From contig NZ_CP127389.1 in the NCBI RefSeq assembly GCF_030271835.1, positions 2,082,001 through 2,146,000 on the forward strand: a stretch of DNA of 64,000 bases, read 5' to 3'. Made by a program: the position numbers and the translations under genes. Below, piece after piece: positions 8,524-16,644 of this stretch (the first letter of the stretch is position 1; each line of letters starts with the position of its first letter). The DNA is from Proteus appendicitidis. Its GTDB lineage: Bacteria > Pseudomonadota > Gammaproteobacteria > Enterobacterales > Enterobacteriaceae. The notes under the pieces were generated by a model, which made no database searches, was not told where the DNA came from, and saw nothing but the letters and a program-made list of their open reading frames with translations.

Positions 8524-9256
8524 TCGAATATTCCTAAATTAGCAAATGTTGGTTTAACAGGTACGGCAAATACATAACAATCAATTTAGTTGATCGATTG
8601 TTCTATCTGGTGAGCGTATTGTTATTTTTATTCGATAATATTTTTATAAATATCAATCGGTTATTCGCATCATTATTTCTATTCTTAATAATAAATAAGC
8701 CGATACCTGATCATTTTGCCATTACTTATGCGGGTAGCTTCCTGCTTCATAAGTAAGGCTACGTTTGAATGAAGGTACTAATTCTCACCTAAGTACTTCT
8801 TCTTATTTAAGTACTTATTCTCGTTTAAGTACTTACAAACGTTTATTATTTTGACTCAGTATTTAATTTATTATTATTTCAAGCATATCTCTGGTTTAAG
8901 TTTTCAAATTTTATAATGGCTTCACTCGCTAAATAAAATAATCGCTAATATGGAACATTTCCACAACCATTTGTGATTTTTTTGAGGTTAGTACAATAAC
9001 CTAAGAAAAACGACACAAATAACCATCAAAAAAGAGAATATAGAAAGAAAATAAAGCTATTGATTAAGAGGAATATAAACTAAGCAAATGATAGTTAAGA
9101 TTGGAAGAGAATAATTTTATCACGGTGTTGTTAGCTTCTATTATTTAGAAACCTTACTTACTGTAAAGAGGTGTTAATACGGTGGGGAGAGTAAATAGGA
9201 TGAGAAAGAAGAAGAATTGACAGAGGTCATGTCATTATAACCTCCGTCCATCATTA
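8524..9256. other. 733 bp intergenic region upstream of the porin
   Basis: AT-rich and without a convincing gene on either strand. It holds the presumed porin promoter and the 18 bp tandem repeat described separately. I see no terminator for the upstream small ORF with confidence. Confidence 0.6.
8791..8834. repeat. three 18 bp spaced AAGTACTT palindromes
   Basis: The palindrome AAGTACTT occurs at 8791-8798, 8809-8816 and 8827-8834, an exact 18 bp period, with partly conserved spacers (TCTTATTT, ATTCTCGTTT). The array lies about 270-310 bp upstream of the porin start. A spacing near two helical turns fits binding sites for a dimeric regulator on one face of the DNA. Confidence 0.7.
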
Positions 9257-9412
9257 TCATATTCTGCCAGGTTTACGTAACGCTCTACGAAAGTAAGAAA
9301 CTGGCATTTTAGGACAAATTTGTTCTTTTACTGCTGGATTATTTTCCAAATCATCTTTATCTATTTCATTATTTCTTCTTGAATTTTGTAGCTGAGTATC
9401 TGTTTTATTCAT
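9257..9412 (-). CDS. small ORF (51 aa) coupled to the PadR regulator gene
   Basis: An open frame of 51 codons, starting MNKTDTQLQNSRRNN and ending FRRALRKPGRI. Its ATG (9412-9410) overlaps the stop of the PadR-family gene by 8 bases, and a strong ribosome-binding site (GGAAAGGG) stands just ahead, inside the 3' end of that gene. These features support translation. The C-terminus is strongly basic and one Cys is present. I do not recognise a family. If real it is the second gene of the regulator's operon. Confidence 0.5.
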   Translation of the reverse strand: MNKTDTQLQNSRRNNEIDKDDLENNPAVKEQICPKMPVSYFRRALRKPGRI

Positions 9413-10316
9413 CTTCCCTTTCCTCTGAGATCAATGCCTCATTGATAGCTTCAATTTTCTCAACTGCTTCATTAAGAATAGAAGCAATACGTCCTGCTTT
9501 TTCCACCGAAAGCTCTTTTAACACTAATTTATGGCGTAAAACTGCTTTTAATTTACCAACAGCAGATTCAATTTCCTCAGAAACACCACCTGCGTTTTGA
9601 GATAAATCTCTCGCATAAGCCAGTTTTCTTTGAATATTGGCATCTATATCTTGATGTTCTGCTAAAAATGCAGTGCCTTCAGATGTAATGCTGTAGCTTT
9701 TACGACCTTTTTCAGCAATCGTAGCAACTAATAGATCTTGCTCTTCAAGTAGTGTTAGCGTTGGATAAATAACACCAGGGCTAGGTACATATAATCCTGA
9801 AGAAGCCTCATCTATTTCTTTGATAATTTCATAGCCATGACTTGGTTTTTTCGAGATCATGCTAAGTAACAGAACGCGTAAATCACCATGATCAAACATA
9901 CGTTTTAACTGGCGACCTTGACCTTTACCTCTGCCACCGCACCCACGGCCACGTTGGTTTCCGTGCTCGCCAGAACCATGTTCACCATGACGACATTCGC
10001 CACGGCCTTCGTGTCCGCGACCATGTTCACCATGGCAGCATTCACCACGACCTTCGTGCCCGTGACCATGTTCACCATGGCGGCATTCGCCATGACCTTC
10101 GTGTCCATGACCATGTTCACCATGGCGGCATTCGCCATGACCTTCGTGTCCGTGACCATGTTCACCATGACAGCAATGCTCGCCATGATTTTCTTGGTGA
10201 CGACTATGTTTACCTTTACCACCACAGCGACCTCTTCCGTGACCATGTCCATGACTACCATGTTCGCCATCTTCAGCACGCTGTTGATAAAGTGAGTTTA
10301 ATGCTCGAATCATCAT
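9405..10316 (-). CDS. yqjI: PadR-family metal-responsive regulator with His-rich repeat arm (YqjI/NfeR-like)
   Basis: 303 residues. Residues about 138-303 form a PadR winged-helix domain (HGDLRVLLLSMISKKPSHGY, YVPSPGVIYPTLTLLEEQ) plus a C-terminal dimerisation helix, close to E. coli YqjI/NfeR, a nickel- and iron-linked repressor. The N-terminal arm (about 17-130) is rich in His, Gly, Cys and Glu and holds four 15-residue tandem repeats (residues 48-107, core HGEHGHGHEG), much longer than the E. coli arm. A His/Cys arm suggests metal binding. The E. coli partner nfeF (ferric reductase) is not adjacent. Three GATATATC operators and a Fur-like site lie upstream, so autorepression and iron control are likely. 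Confidence 0.88.
   Translation of the reverse strand: MMIRALNSLYQQRAEDGEHGSHGHGHGRGRCGGKGKHSRHQENHGEHCCHGEHGHGHEGHGECRHGEHGHGHEGHGECRHGEHGHGHEGRGECCHGEHGRGHEGRGECRHGEHGSGEHGNQRGRGCGGRGKGQGRQLKRMFDHGDLRVLLLSMISKKPSHGYEIIKEIDEASSGLYVPSPGVIYPTLTLLEEQDLLVATIAEKGRKSYSITSEGTAFLAEHQDIDANIQRKLAYARDLSQNAGGVSEEIESAVGKLKAVLRHKLVLKELSVEKAGRIASILNEAVEKIEAINEALISEEREDE
9975..10175. repeat. 45 bp in-frame tandem repeats encoding the His-rich arm
   Basis: About four and a half copies of a 45 bp unit, coding 15 residues each with the core HGEHGHGHEG[H/R]GE and a C-terminal Cys pair or Cys-Arg. Copies differ at a few codons. The unit length is a multiple of three, so slippage would change arm length without a frameshift. 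The repeats also keep other frames open, giving long false ORFs on both strands. Confidence 0.9.
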
Positions 10317-10333
10317 AAATATTCCCTCATTGT

Positions 10334-10407
10334 TTTAGATATATCGAAATCATGTAGTGCAATATAATCCGATATATCTAAACAATCAAGTTTTAGATAT
10401 ATCTAAA
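10334..10407. promoter_or_regulatory. three GATATATC operators upstream of the PadR regulator
   Basis: The core GATATATC occurs at 10338-10345, 10371-10378 and 10396-10403. The third lies in a perfect 16 bp palindrome TTTAGATATATCTAAA (10392-10407); the first is TTTAGATATATCGAAA (10334-10349) and the middle has one good half. PadR/YqjI proteins bind such AT-rich inverted repeats, so these are likely autoregulatory sites. Confidence 0.7.
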
Positions 10408-10483
10408 TGCACATTTAAATCGACTCACTTATTAACAATATGATTTATCTATGATTAATTTTTTCAAATCTGGGCTTAATTAT

Positions 10484-10498
10484 GAATGATTATCATTC
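10484..10498. promoter_or_regulatory. Fur-box-like site
   Basis: GAATGATTATCATTC is a perfect 7-1-7 inverted repeat and matches the core of the Fur consensus. It lies about 170 bp upstream of the PadR regulator start, the nearest downstream gene on the minus strand. Confidence 0.75.
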
Positions 10499-10650
10499 TC
10501 TAGCTTGCTTTTATGTGCTATCAATGAAAATAAAAGAAAATAAATAATAAAGAAGAATACAAAACAGGCACCTTTAGATTAAAATACACACAAAAAGTCA
10601 TACGGTTTTATAATGCAATAAGTGACAACGTCACCTTAAATTCATTTTAA

Positions 10651-10693
10651 AAAAAGCGAAGATAATGAGTAACAACCCACTACTTCGCTTTTT
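10651..10693. terminator. terminator after the decarboxylase homologue
   Basis: 11 bp arms AAAAAGCGAAG (10651-10661) and CTTCGCTTTTT (10683-10693) with a 21-base loop. It lies downstream of the minus-strand gene ending at 10742. Confidence 0.7.
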
Positions 10694-10741
10694 AACAAAA
10701 TTTATTTTAATTGTAGGAAATATCACAAAAAAGCGATATCG

Positions 10742-12580
10742 CTACTGGTCTAATGCGGATAAAACCACTTTCTTAATATATTGATATCCAGCTTCAATTT
10801 GTTGTTCATCACAGACCTCAGTACTTTTTATAGTAAGCTGCAACAAATTTAAGTGTTTGATGGTTTCCCACTCATTGCTATCAAAACCACACTCAGAACA
10901 AAACTGCGCTGGTGCATCATCACTATTACGAGCGCAAAGCGTTAATAAACTTAAATCTTGTTTATGATGACTTTTTATAACCAAGTTTTCATAGATTGTT
11001 TTATTAAGATCATTTTGCGTTTCTAAGTCCTTATTTCCTTTCTTTACTATCGCAAAATTTAGTTTATTAAAGTCAGATGCAGATAAAATACGAATATAAT
11101 AGCGCTCACCTTCTTTTTCGAAAGCTGCGGCTTGATTAAAAAACTGCTCAAGTTTGATACGCGTTTCCCATTGAATTTGTGCATATTTCCCATATCCAGA
11201 TGAAGTAAAAGGATAGAGTTGATGCACACTCCACATAGACGCCACTGCTGGTGCAGATTGAATACCATCAATTTCCGGAACATCGTCTGCTTGCTCTGGG
11301 CATAATCTAGGGGGATTTGTTAAAAAGCGACTAATACGCGCATCTTTAATACAGACTACACCTGTTGGATATGGTGAAAATCCAGCTTGAAACGGTTCAA
11401 AAGAGACTGAATCAGCGAGAGAAAGCTGTGTAATGCTTTCATATATTTCGGATGTTAATTCAAGTAATGGGGCTTCTTTCTTTAATTTTTCACACAAAAT
11501 CTGATAAGGGATAATTTCATAATTATCATCAAGAAATAAGCTTTTCATATAACCAAATTGCGATGCATCAATATGGATATAAAATGAATTGTTGTATTTT
11601 TCCTCACACTCTTTTCTTAGCTCAAAAAGTGGTTTTAACTTATCAACACAACCATAAGACGGTGCGCCTAATATTCCTATAACCCCAAGAATAGGCTCAC
11701 CTTGTTCAATCAGGCGAAAAACAATACTGCGTGTTTTTTCAATATCGGTTTTAAATGTTTCATCAATAGGCAATGCAATAAGGTTGTCATATCCCAACCC
11801 AAGTATATCCATTGCTTTTTTCCAAAATTCAAAACGGGAAACAGGAACAAGCAGTTTTCCTAAATGCATTGTTTTTGTCATGCCCGTTCCTCGGCATGTT
11901 AAATGACTTACATCATCAAAAATCCCGCGCTCATTGAGTTGTTCGCTTATGGCTAAAATATCTGTGACAGACATATTAAATAACTCAAAGGCTTTTTTAT
12001 CTGCAACCAAATCTCGTGATTTTGGATGACGAGCAATTGCCATTGGTAATGTTTTTAAATTTCTAAGCGCCCATAATATTTCATAGCAAGCAAGAGTATG
12101 GCTTGTTGTGATATGACCAAATGCATCTTTTGATGAGAAACCGATTAATTTACAGAGATCATCTGTAATTTTCTTTTCTTGTTCTTTTAGTAAGGGGGAA
12201 TGGTTATTAAAAACATTATCCGAGTTGTATGCTAATGCAGAAAGATAACCGAATTTCGCCAATTGCATCACTTGTGAATGATGATGGGAAAAATAAGGTT
12301 CAATATCAGATTGATTATAATTATTTTGCTGTTTTAAAGTCTCTAAAATACTTTCATAAGCATTATCTACTGCTTTTTTTTCAATAGCGTTACTTTTTAT
12401 TTTAGCGTCTAAACTCTCGCTATTATTTCTTTTCATTTTATTTGCTTTAGGAAAAGAATACTCACTATTCATTAGTATTTTTGCCATCTCTCGATGATAA
12501 CATGTAAGAGTATCAATGGTTCGGGTATGGTATACACGCTCTGCAGCACTCAGACAGGTTTGTTTGTGATTTGCCATCAT
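10742..12580 (-). CDS. group II PLP-decarboxylase homologue lacking the catalytic lysine
   Basis: 612 residues, collinear with bacterial tyrosine decarboxylase (about 620 residues): matching blocks include the N-terminal fold, PILGVIGILGAPSYGCVDKL, FYIHIDASQFGY, SVSFEPFQAGFSPYPTGVVC and ASMWSVHQLYPFTSSGYGKY. In active enzymes the fourth block reads DPHK, where Lys forms the Schiff base with PLP; here it is EPFQ, with Gln398 (codon 11387-11389) at the Lys position. The PLP-ring Asp (HIDA) is kept, the neighbouring AxYGG is not. The gene is intact and full length, so this is more likely a pseudoenzyme or repurposed protein than decay. No amino-acid antiporter is adjacent. AGGTG precedes the ATG. 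Confidence 0.75.
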   Translation of the reverse strand: MMANHKQTCLSAAERVYHTRTIDTLTCYHREMAKILMNSEYSFPKANKMKRNNSESLDAKIKSNAIEKKAVDNAYESILETLKQQNNYNQSDIEPYFSHHHSQVMQLAKFGYLSALAYNSDNVFNNHSPLLKEQEKKITDDLCKLIGFSSKDAFGHITTSHTLACYEILWALRNLKTLPMAIARHPKSRDLVADKKAFELFNMSVTDILAISEQLNERGIFDDVSHLTCRGTGMTKTMHLGKLLVPVSRFEFWKKAMDILGLGYDNLIALPIDETFKTDIEKTRSIVFRLIEQGEPILGVIGILGAPSYGCVDKLKPLFELRKECEEKYNNSFYIHIDASQFGYMKSLFLDDNYEIIPYQILCEKLKKEAPLLELTSEIYESITQLSLADSVSFEPFQAGFSPYPTGVVCIKDARISRFLTNPPRLCPEQADDVPEIDGIQSAPAVASMWSVHQLYPFTSSGYGKYAQIQWETRIKLEQFFNQAAAFEKEGERYYIRILSASDFNKLNFAIVKKGNKDLETQNDLNKTIYENLVIKSHHKQDLSLLTLCARNSDDAPAQFCSECGFDSNEWETIKHLNLLQLTIKSTEVCDEQQIEAGYQYIKKVVLSALDQ

Positions 12581-13093
12581 CGCACCTATATATAAATTTT
12601 TATTATCTGTTTTAATGAAATTTGTGTTTATTAATCGTCGATACTTAATCTTTATTCAAATGATATACCACATGATGAGTAAGAATCTTCTTTATTTTAT
12701 TGATATCAGTTAATATTTTTCTAATTTGATTTAAGCAAATGATATCTTAATGATAAATGATTTAGCTTTATTTGTTAGTTTCTTAAATTCACTATCAATT
12801 TTGATTTAAGTTATATTTCTGTAAATATGATATTATTTTTGCCAAGGTCAATACTTAAACCTACCTTAATCAGAATCAATGAATATTTCTATCGCTTAAC
12901 ATCTATAAAAAAGAATAGATATTAAATTACTTATCTAAAATAAAAATTTATTTATTTAAATGTTATTCATTTTTCCTTCAATACATAAAAAACACATAAA
13001 ATATTTAGTATGTATTTTTCGGAATATTCGCTTTTTAGAAAGGAAAAGAAGTGCTTACCTCTTATATCAAATAAGTTTTAAGCACTCTTATTT
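12581..13093. other. 513 bp AT-rich intergenic region
   Basis: Very AT-rich, with no convincing gene, RNA or terminator. It should contain the promoter of the decarboxylase homologue. The 3' end of the quinone oxidoreductase gene borders it. Confidence 0.5.
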
Positions 13094-14119
13094 TTACTCT
13101 TTTCCGTTATAAGATGGGATTTCAAGCATCACCTTACCAATTAAATCACCGGACTCCATTAACTGATGTGCTTTCCCTACTTCTTTTAATGGAAAAATAG
13201 CATTAATGATTGGTTTAATTTTTCCTTCAGCAATAAGTGGCCACACTTGCTGTTTTAATTCTTGTGCTATTTGCGCCTTCTCTTCTATTGAGCGAGATCG
13301 CATCGTGGAACCAGTATGAATTAAACGCTTAATCATCATTGGCATCATATTTAAATTTTTAGGCATTCCTTTCATCATACCCACTTGTATAACGCGCCCA
13401 AACTTGCTGGCAACTTGATAATTTTTTTCTACGTAATCCCCACCAATAATATCAAGAATAACATCAACGCCTTTCCCTTCAGTTAATATAGGAATTTCTT
13501 TAGCAAAATCGGCTTGTTTGTAATTGATGACATAATCAGCGCCGAGCGCGCGAGCCACGGTAGCTTTTTCTTCAGAGCCAACCGTTGTATAAACTGTCGC
13601 ACCAATTGTGTGAGCAAGCATGATGGCAGTTGATCCAATTCCCGATGTTCCGCCATGAATAAGAACAGATTCACCTTGTTTTAGTTTTCCTAACTGGAAT
13701 AAATTAGCCCAAACAGTAAATAAATTCTCAGGCAATGCCGCGGCTTCAATGTCCGTTAAATTCATTGACGGTAATGCTATGTCCTCATGGGCAATACAAT
13801 ATTGAGCGTAACCACCACCAGCAACTAAAGCACAGACTCTATCTCCCAATTGCCATTTAGTGCAGCCTTCCCCTAATGCGACAACCTCTCCGGCAACTTC
13901 AAGACCTGGAATAGGTGAAGCATCTGCTGGTGGCGGATAACTGCCTTGGCGTTGAAAAATATCCGGGCGATTAACACCAGAAGCTGCAACTTTGATCAAA
14001 AGATAATGTGGAGGAAGTAACGGTATCGGTGATAGTTGAGGTTGTAACTTATCTATACCACCTGGCTCTGTAATGGCAATTTCTAACATTTCCGCAGGTA
14101 AAACAGTTGCTTTCATCAT
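13094..14119 (-). CDS. NAD(P)H quinone oxidoreductase, zinc-independent MDR family
   Basis: 341 residues of the medium-chain dehydrogenase/reductase superfamily, resembling the PIG3/TP53I3-type quinone oxidoreductases. The N-terminal GroES-like domain has GVNRPDIFQRQGSYPPP and PGLEVAGEV; the Rossmann domain has the nucleotide-binding HGGTSGIGSTAIMLA and later VDVILDIIGGDY. The catalytic zinc ligands of alcohol dehydrogenases are absent. It likely reduces quinones or other electrophiles with NADPH in the cytoplasm. It follows the dms ferredoxin gene by 127 bp on the same strand and could be read through from it, but may have its own promoter. Confidence 0.85.
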   Translation of the reverse strand: MMKATVLPAEMLEIAITEPGGIDKLQPQLSPIPLLPPHYLLIKVAASGVNRPDIFQRQGSYPPPADASPIPGLEVAGEVVALGEGCTKWQLGDRVCALVAGGGYAQYCIAHEDIALPSMNLTDIEAAALPENLFTVWANLFQLGKLKQGESVLIHGGTSGIGSTAIMLAHTIGATVYTTVGSEEKATVARALGADYVINYKQADFAKEIPILTEGKGVDVILDIIGGDYVEKNYQVASKFGRVIQVGMMKGMPKNLNMMPMMIKRLIHTGSTMRSRSIEEKAQIAQELKQQVWPLIAEGKIKPIINAIFPLKEVGKAHQLMESGDLIGKVMLEIPSYNGKE

Positions 14120-14246
14120 ATACTCCCATTTTATTTGGTCACTCTCGGAATTTAATGATAAATAAACAAAATCAACATCCTATCTCTTTTTTTATAAGGA
14201 TGAGAGTTTATTAAGCAATAAGTAACTTAAGTGTAATTGAGAGAGA

Positions 14247-15131
14247 TTATAACCAACCTTGCTTCTGATGTTGTATGCAAATCGGGCACAATTTTGCTTC
14301 TGGACTCCAAGATAAGAAGGCTAAACGGCATTTTTCACAGTGGGCATCATAATAATGGTAGTGTGTTGGTTCGTTATTTTTAGCAACGTGTTTATTAACA
14401 TGAATAGATTTAGGAAAACAAACCACTTCACAACTCATGCAACCAGTACAACGCTTTTCATCAAGCATGAATATATTATTTTCAAGTTTAATCGCACCTT
14501 CATCACACACTTTGGCGCAGGCAGAGCAAAGAATACAACTGTCTTTGTCTAACTGAATTTGAAACCAACTATCTTCAGGATAAAGTTGTTTTCTTGCATT
14601 TAATCCTGTTCTTACTTGATTTTTATTGAGTGGCTTTTCATCTAGTTTTTGACGAAAAAGCATAAAGCGACGCCCGCTATCAATATCCGTAGGTTCAGTG
14701 ATTATTAATTGCCAAATAGGCTCTTGTAATGTTTTTAATTGAAGATTTAAGTTTGCTAAAACAGGAAGCCATTTATCCACTAAAGGTTGCGTTATCTTCA
14801 TTCCTCTAATTTGATATTGGCGGTGCCACACTAATAATTCTTCTGTACTTGCTAACGGTTCATCATGATTAACAACAAGGTAATTATCTTGGTGTGTTCT
14901 TTCGTGGGGCGCGATATTTTCTATCGCGTCAACGGGACAAGTAAATAGACAATTACCACATTGAAAACAGCGTTCATTGTCTATTTTTACATCTAAGTGA
15001 GCAAAAGTGATAGCGCCCACAGGGCAAACTTTGGAGCAACTATCACATAGGCTTTGCTTGAGGCGTTTTCTAACACATTTATCATTAATAATCGGTTCAG
15101 GAGGAAGCTCCACCTTAATAAAACGCCTCAT
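14247..15131 (-). CDS. multi-cluster 4Fe-4S ferredoxin-type protein of the dms operon
   Basis: 294 residues with four ferredoxin motifs: CDSCSKVCP and CFQCGNCLFTCP near the N-terminus (about 31-80), CILCSACAKVCDEGA and CTGCMSCEVVCFP at about 200-245. A final CEKC...CPIC pair looks like a small zinc or rubredoxin-like knuckle. No signal peptide or membrane helix, so cytoplasmic. It starts 14 bp after dmsC and is clearly the fourth gene of the operon. A role in electron delivery to, or maturation of, the reductase is inferred from context; NapF-type proteins serve analogous operons. Confidence 0.75.
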   Translation of the reverse strand: MRRFIKVELPPEPIINDKCVRKRLKQSLCDSCSKVCPVGAITFAHLDVKIDNERCFQCGNCLFTCPVDAIENIAPHERTHQDNYLVVNHDEPLASTEELLVWHRQYQIRGMKITQPLVDKWLPVLANLNLQLKTLQEPIWQLIITEPTDIDSGRRFMLFRQKLDEKPLNKNQVRTGLNARKQLYPEDSWFQIQLDKDSCILCSACAKVCDEGAIKLENNIFMLDEKRCTGCMSCEVVCFPKSIHVNKHVAKNNEPTHYHYYDAHCEKCRLAFLSWSPEAKLCPICIQHQKQGWL

Positions 15132-15145
15132 ACATCACTACTCCA

Positions 15146-16018
15146 CTACTTAACAATAAAGAATGCAAAACGATTAAGAATTTCTGCAATCAGTATTATT
15201 GCGCTACTTGCTAACACCATACGCAATCCTGAAGTAAATACAGCATTACGATATTTCCATACACTGTATCCCATCATTAAAATACCAAGAACTGACATAA
15301 GCCATGCAGATATTCTTAATCCGAATGTTTCATTATACGCAATGATAGGCGTATGAGGGAACGTTATTGCATCATTTGTTGAAATGACTGCTGACATCCA
15401 TTCCAAATAGAACGGCTGTACAGCCATACGTAATGTTACAGCAAGAAAAACAACCACTAATGCACTTATTACAATTCTTTTTGCTAACTCATCATTCACA
15501 AATGCTTTAACACGAAATGCCGTTATTGATAGTGCAATAACCGAGCCAGCTGCAAATAATGCTCCTATAAACATAAAATAGGTATTTGCGTGCATCCATG
15601 TCAGCATTGAGGTGTTGTAATACAGTGATGCCATACAGAATATATCGATGATGCCAAGCAAACCAATAATTGCCAGTATGGTTTTATTCATATGCCCTTT
15701 TATCAAAACAACTAAGGTATAAAGGCATAATGCACCAAGATAAACTGCAGCAAATATGATTTCACGACTTAGCCATGATGAAGATATATGGCGTAATGCA
15801 TGAAAAGCATTCCATGGGTATCCCATGTGTAATGTTGAAGCTAATAATCCCAAGCAACCTAAAATAGCACCTGTTAATAATACAGGACGCATAGCAACGG
15901 TTGCTCTTTGATTACCAATTGCTTTTTCTAACCAGCAAAAATAAAGTGCGGTGAAAATAGTCACACCCACAGAACTTTGGACGAATAAAGTAAAGGTAAC
16001 TAATGGCCATTCACTCAT
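15146..16018 (-). CDS. dmsC: DMSO reductase membrane anchor subunit
   Basis: 290 residues, close to E. coli DmsC (287), with about eight hydrophobic helices and the conserved N-terminus MSEWPLVTFTLFVQ. It anchors DmsAB to the inner membrane and oxidises menaquinol. Its ATG overlaps the dmsB stop by 4 bases (ATGA), so the two are translationally coupled. Confidence 0.93.
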   Translation of the reverse strand: MSEWPLVTFTLFVQSSVGVTIFTALYFCWLEKAIGNQRATVAMRPVLLTGAILGCLGLLASTLHMGYPWNAFHALRHISSSWLSREIIFAAVYLGALCLYTLVVLIKGHMNKTILAIIGLLGIIDIFCMASLYYNTSMLTWMHANTYFMFIGALFAAGSVIALSITAFRVKAFVNDELAKRIVISALVVVFLAVTLRMAVQPFYLEWMSAVISTNDAITFPHTPIIAYNETFGLRISAWLMSVLGILMMGYSVWKYRNAVFTSGLRMVLASSAIILIAEILNRFAFFIVK

Positions 16019-16644
16019 GCTTGAACTCCTCCCTTTTTCGTCGCACCCATATGAGGTTTGATAACTAAATTCGGGTTTGTCATCGTAAAATCAGGCAATC
16101 CTTGAACTTGGTTTAAATGCCCATATTTCGCCCTGAGATCTTTAATTTTGCCAAACTTAATCGCATTTAGTGGACAGGTATCAACACAAATTGGATTTTT
16201 GCCTTCTGCTAACAAATCGATACAAAAATCGCATTTTGACATCTGCCCAGTTTCTTCATTCATTTGTGGTGCGCCGTAAGGGCATGACCAAGCGCAGTAA
16301 CCACAACCTACGCATTTAGAGGTATCGACACGGACAATACCATCACCTTCACGCTTATGCATTGCAGTAGTCGGGCAGTTTTTCACGCAAACGGGTGAAT
16401 CGCAGTGGTTACAAGATAGGGTTAATGTATAAGCAAAAACATTATTAACGAAACCGCCTTGTCCTGTTGGTGCAAAACCGCCACCTTTTACTTCATAAAT
16501 ACGGCGAAAACGACGTCCTACTTCTAAATTATTTTTGTCTTTGCATGCCACTTGGCAAGCTTTACAACCAGAGCAACGAGAGGAATCAATAAAGAAACCG
16601 AGCTGTTCATCACTCACTGGTGCATATTCTTTAAAGTCACTCAT
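16015..16644 (-). CDS. dmsB: DMSO reductase iron-sulfur subunit
   Basis: 209 residues (E. coli DmsB is 205). Four cysteine groups for four 4Fe-4S clusters: CSGCKACQVACKDKN, CNHCDSPVCVKNCP, CVGCGYCAWSCPYGAP and CDFC...CVDTCPLNAI. It carries electrons from DmsC to the molybdopterin subunit DmsA. Its start overlaps the dmsA stop by 4 bases. It has no signal peptide of its own and should be exported with DmsA by the Tat route. Confidence 0.95.
   Translation of the reverse strand: MSDFKEYAPVSDEQLGFFIDSSRCSGCKACQVACKDKNNLEVGRRFRRIYEVKGGGFAPTGQGGFVNNVFAYTLTLSCNHCDSPVCVKNCPTTAMHKREGDGIVRVDTSKCVGCGYCAWSCPYGAPQMNEETGQMSKCDFCIDLLAEGKNPICVDTCPLNAIKFGKIKDLRAKYGHLNQVQGLPDFTMTNPNLVIKPHMGATKKGGVQA

Noticed and set aside
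8791..8834. CRISPR-like array
   Set aside because: Three 8 bp palindromes with 10 bp spacers are far too short for CRISPR repeats and spacers, and no cas gene is present.
9905..10295. Long open frames on both strands in the His-rich repeat region (124 and 125 residues)
   Set aside because: They are caused by the 45 bp in-frame repeats of the PadR regulator arm; the products are low-complexity and no ribosome-binding site or family supports them.
14340..15356. Open frames on the + strand opposite the ferredoxin and dmsC genes
   Set aside because: They are antisense shadows of well-supported genes with clear family motifs.
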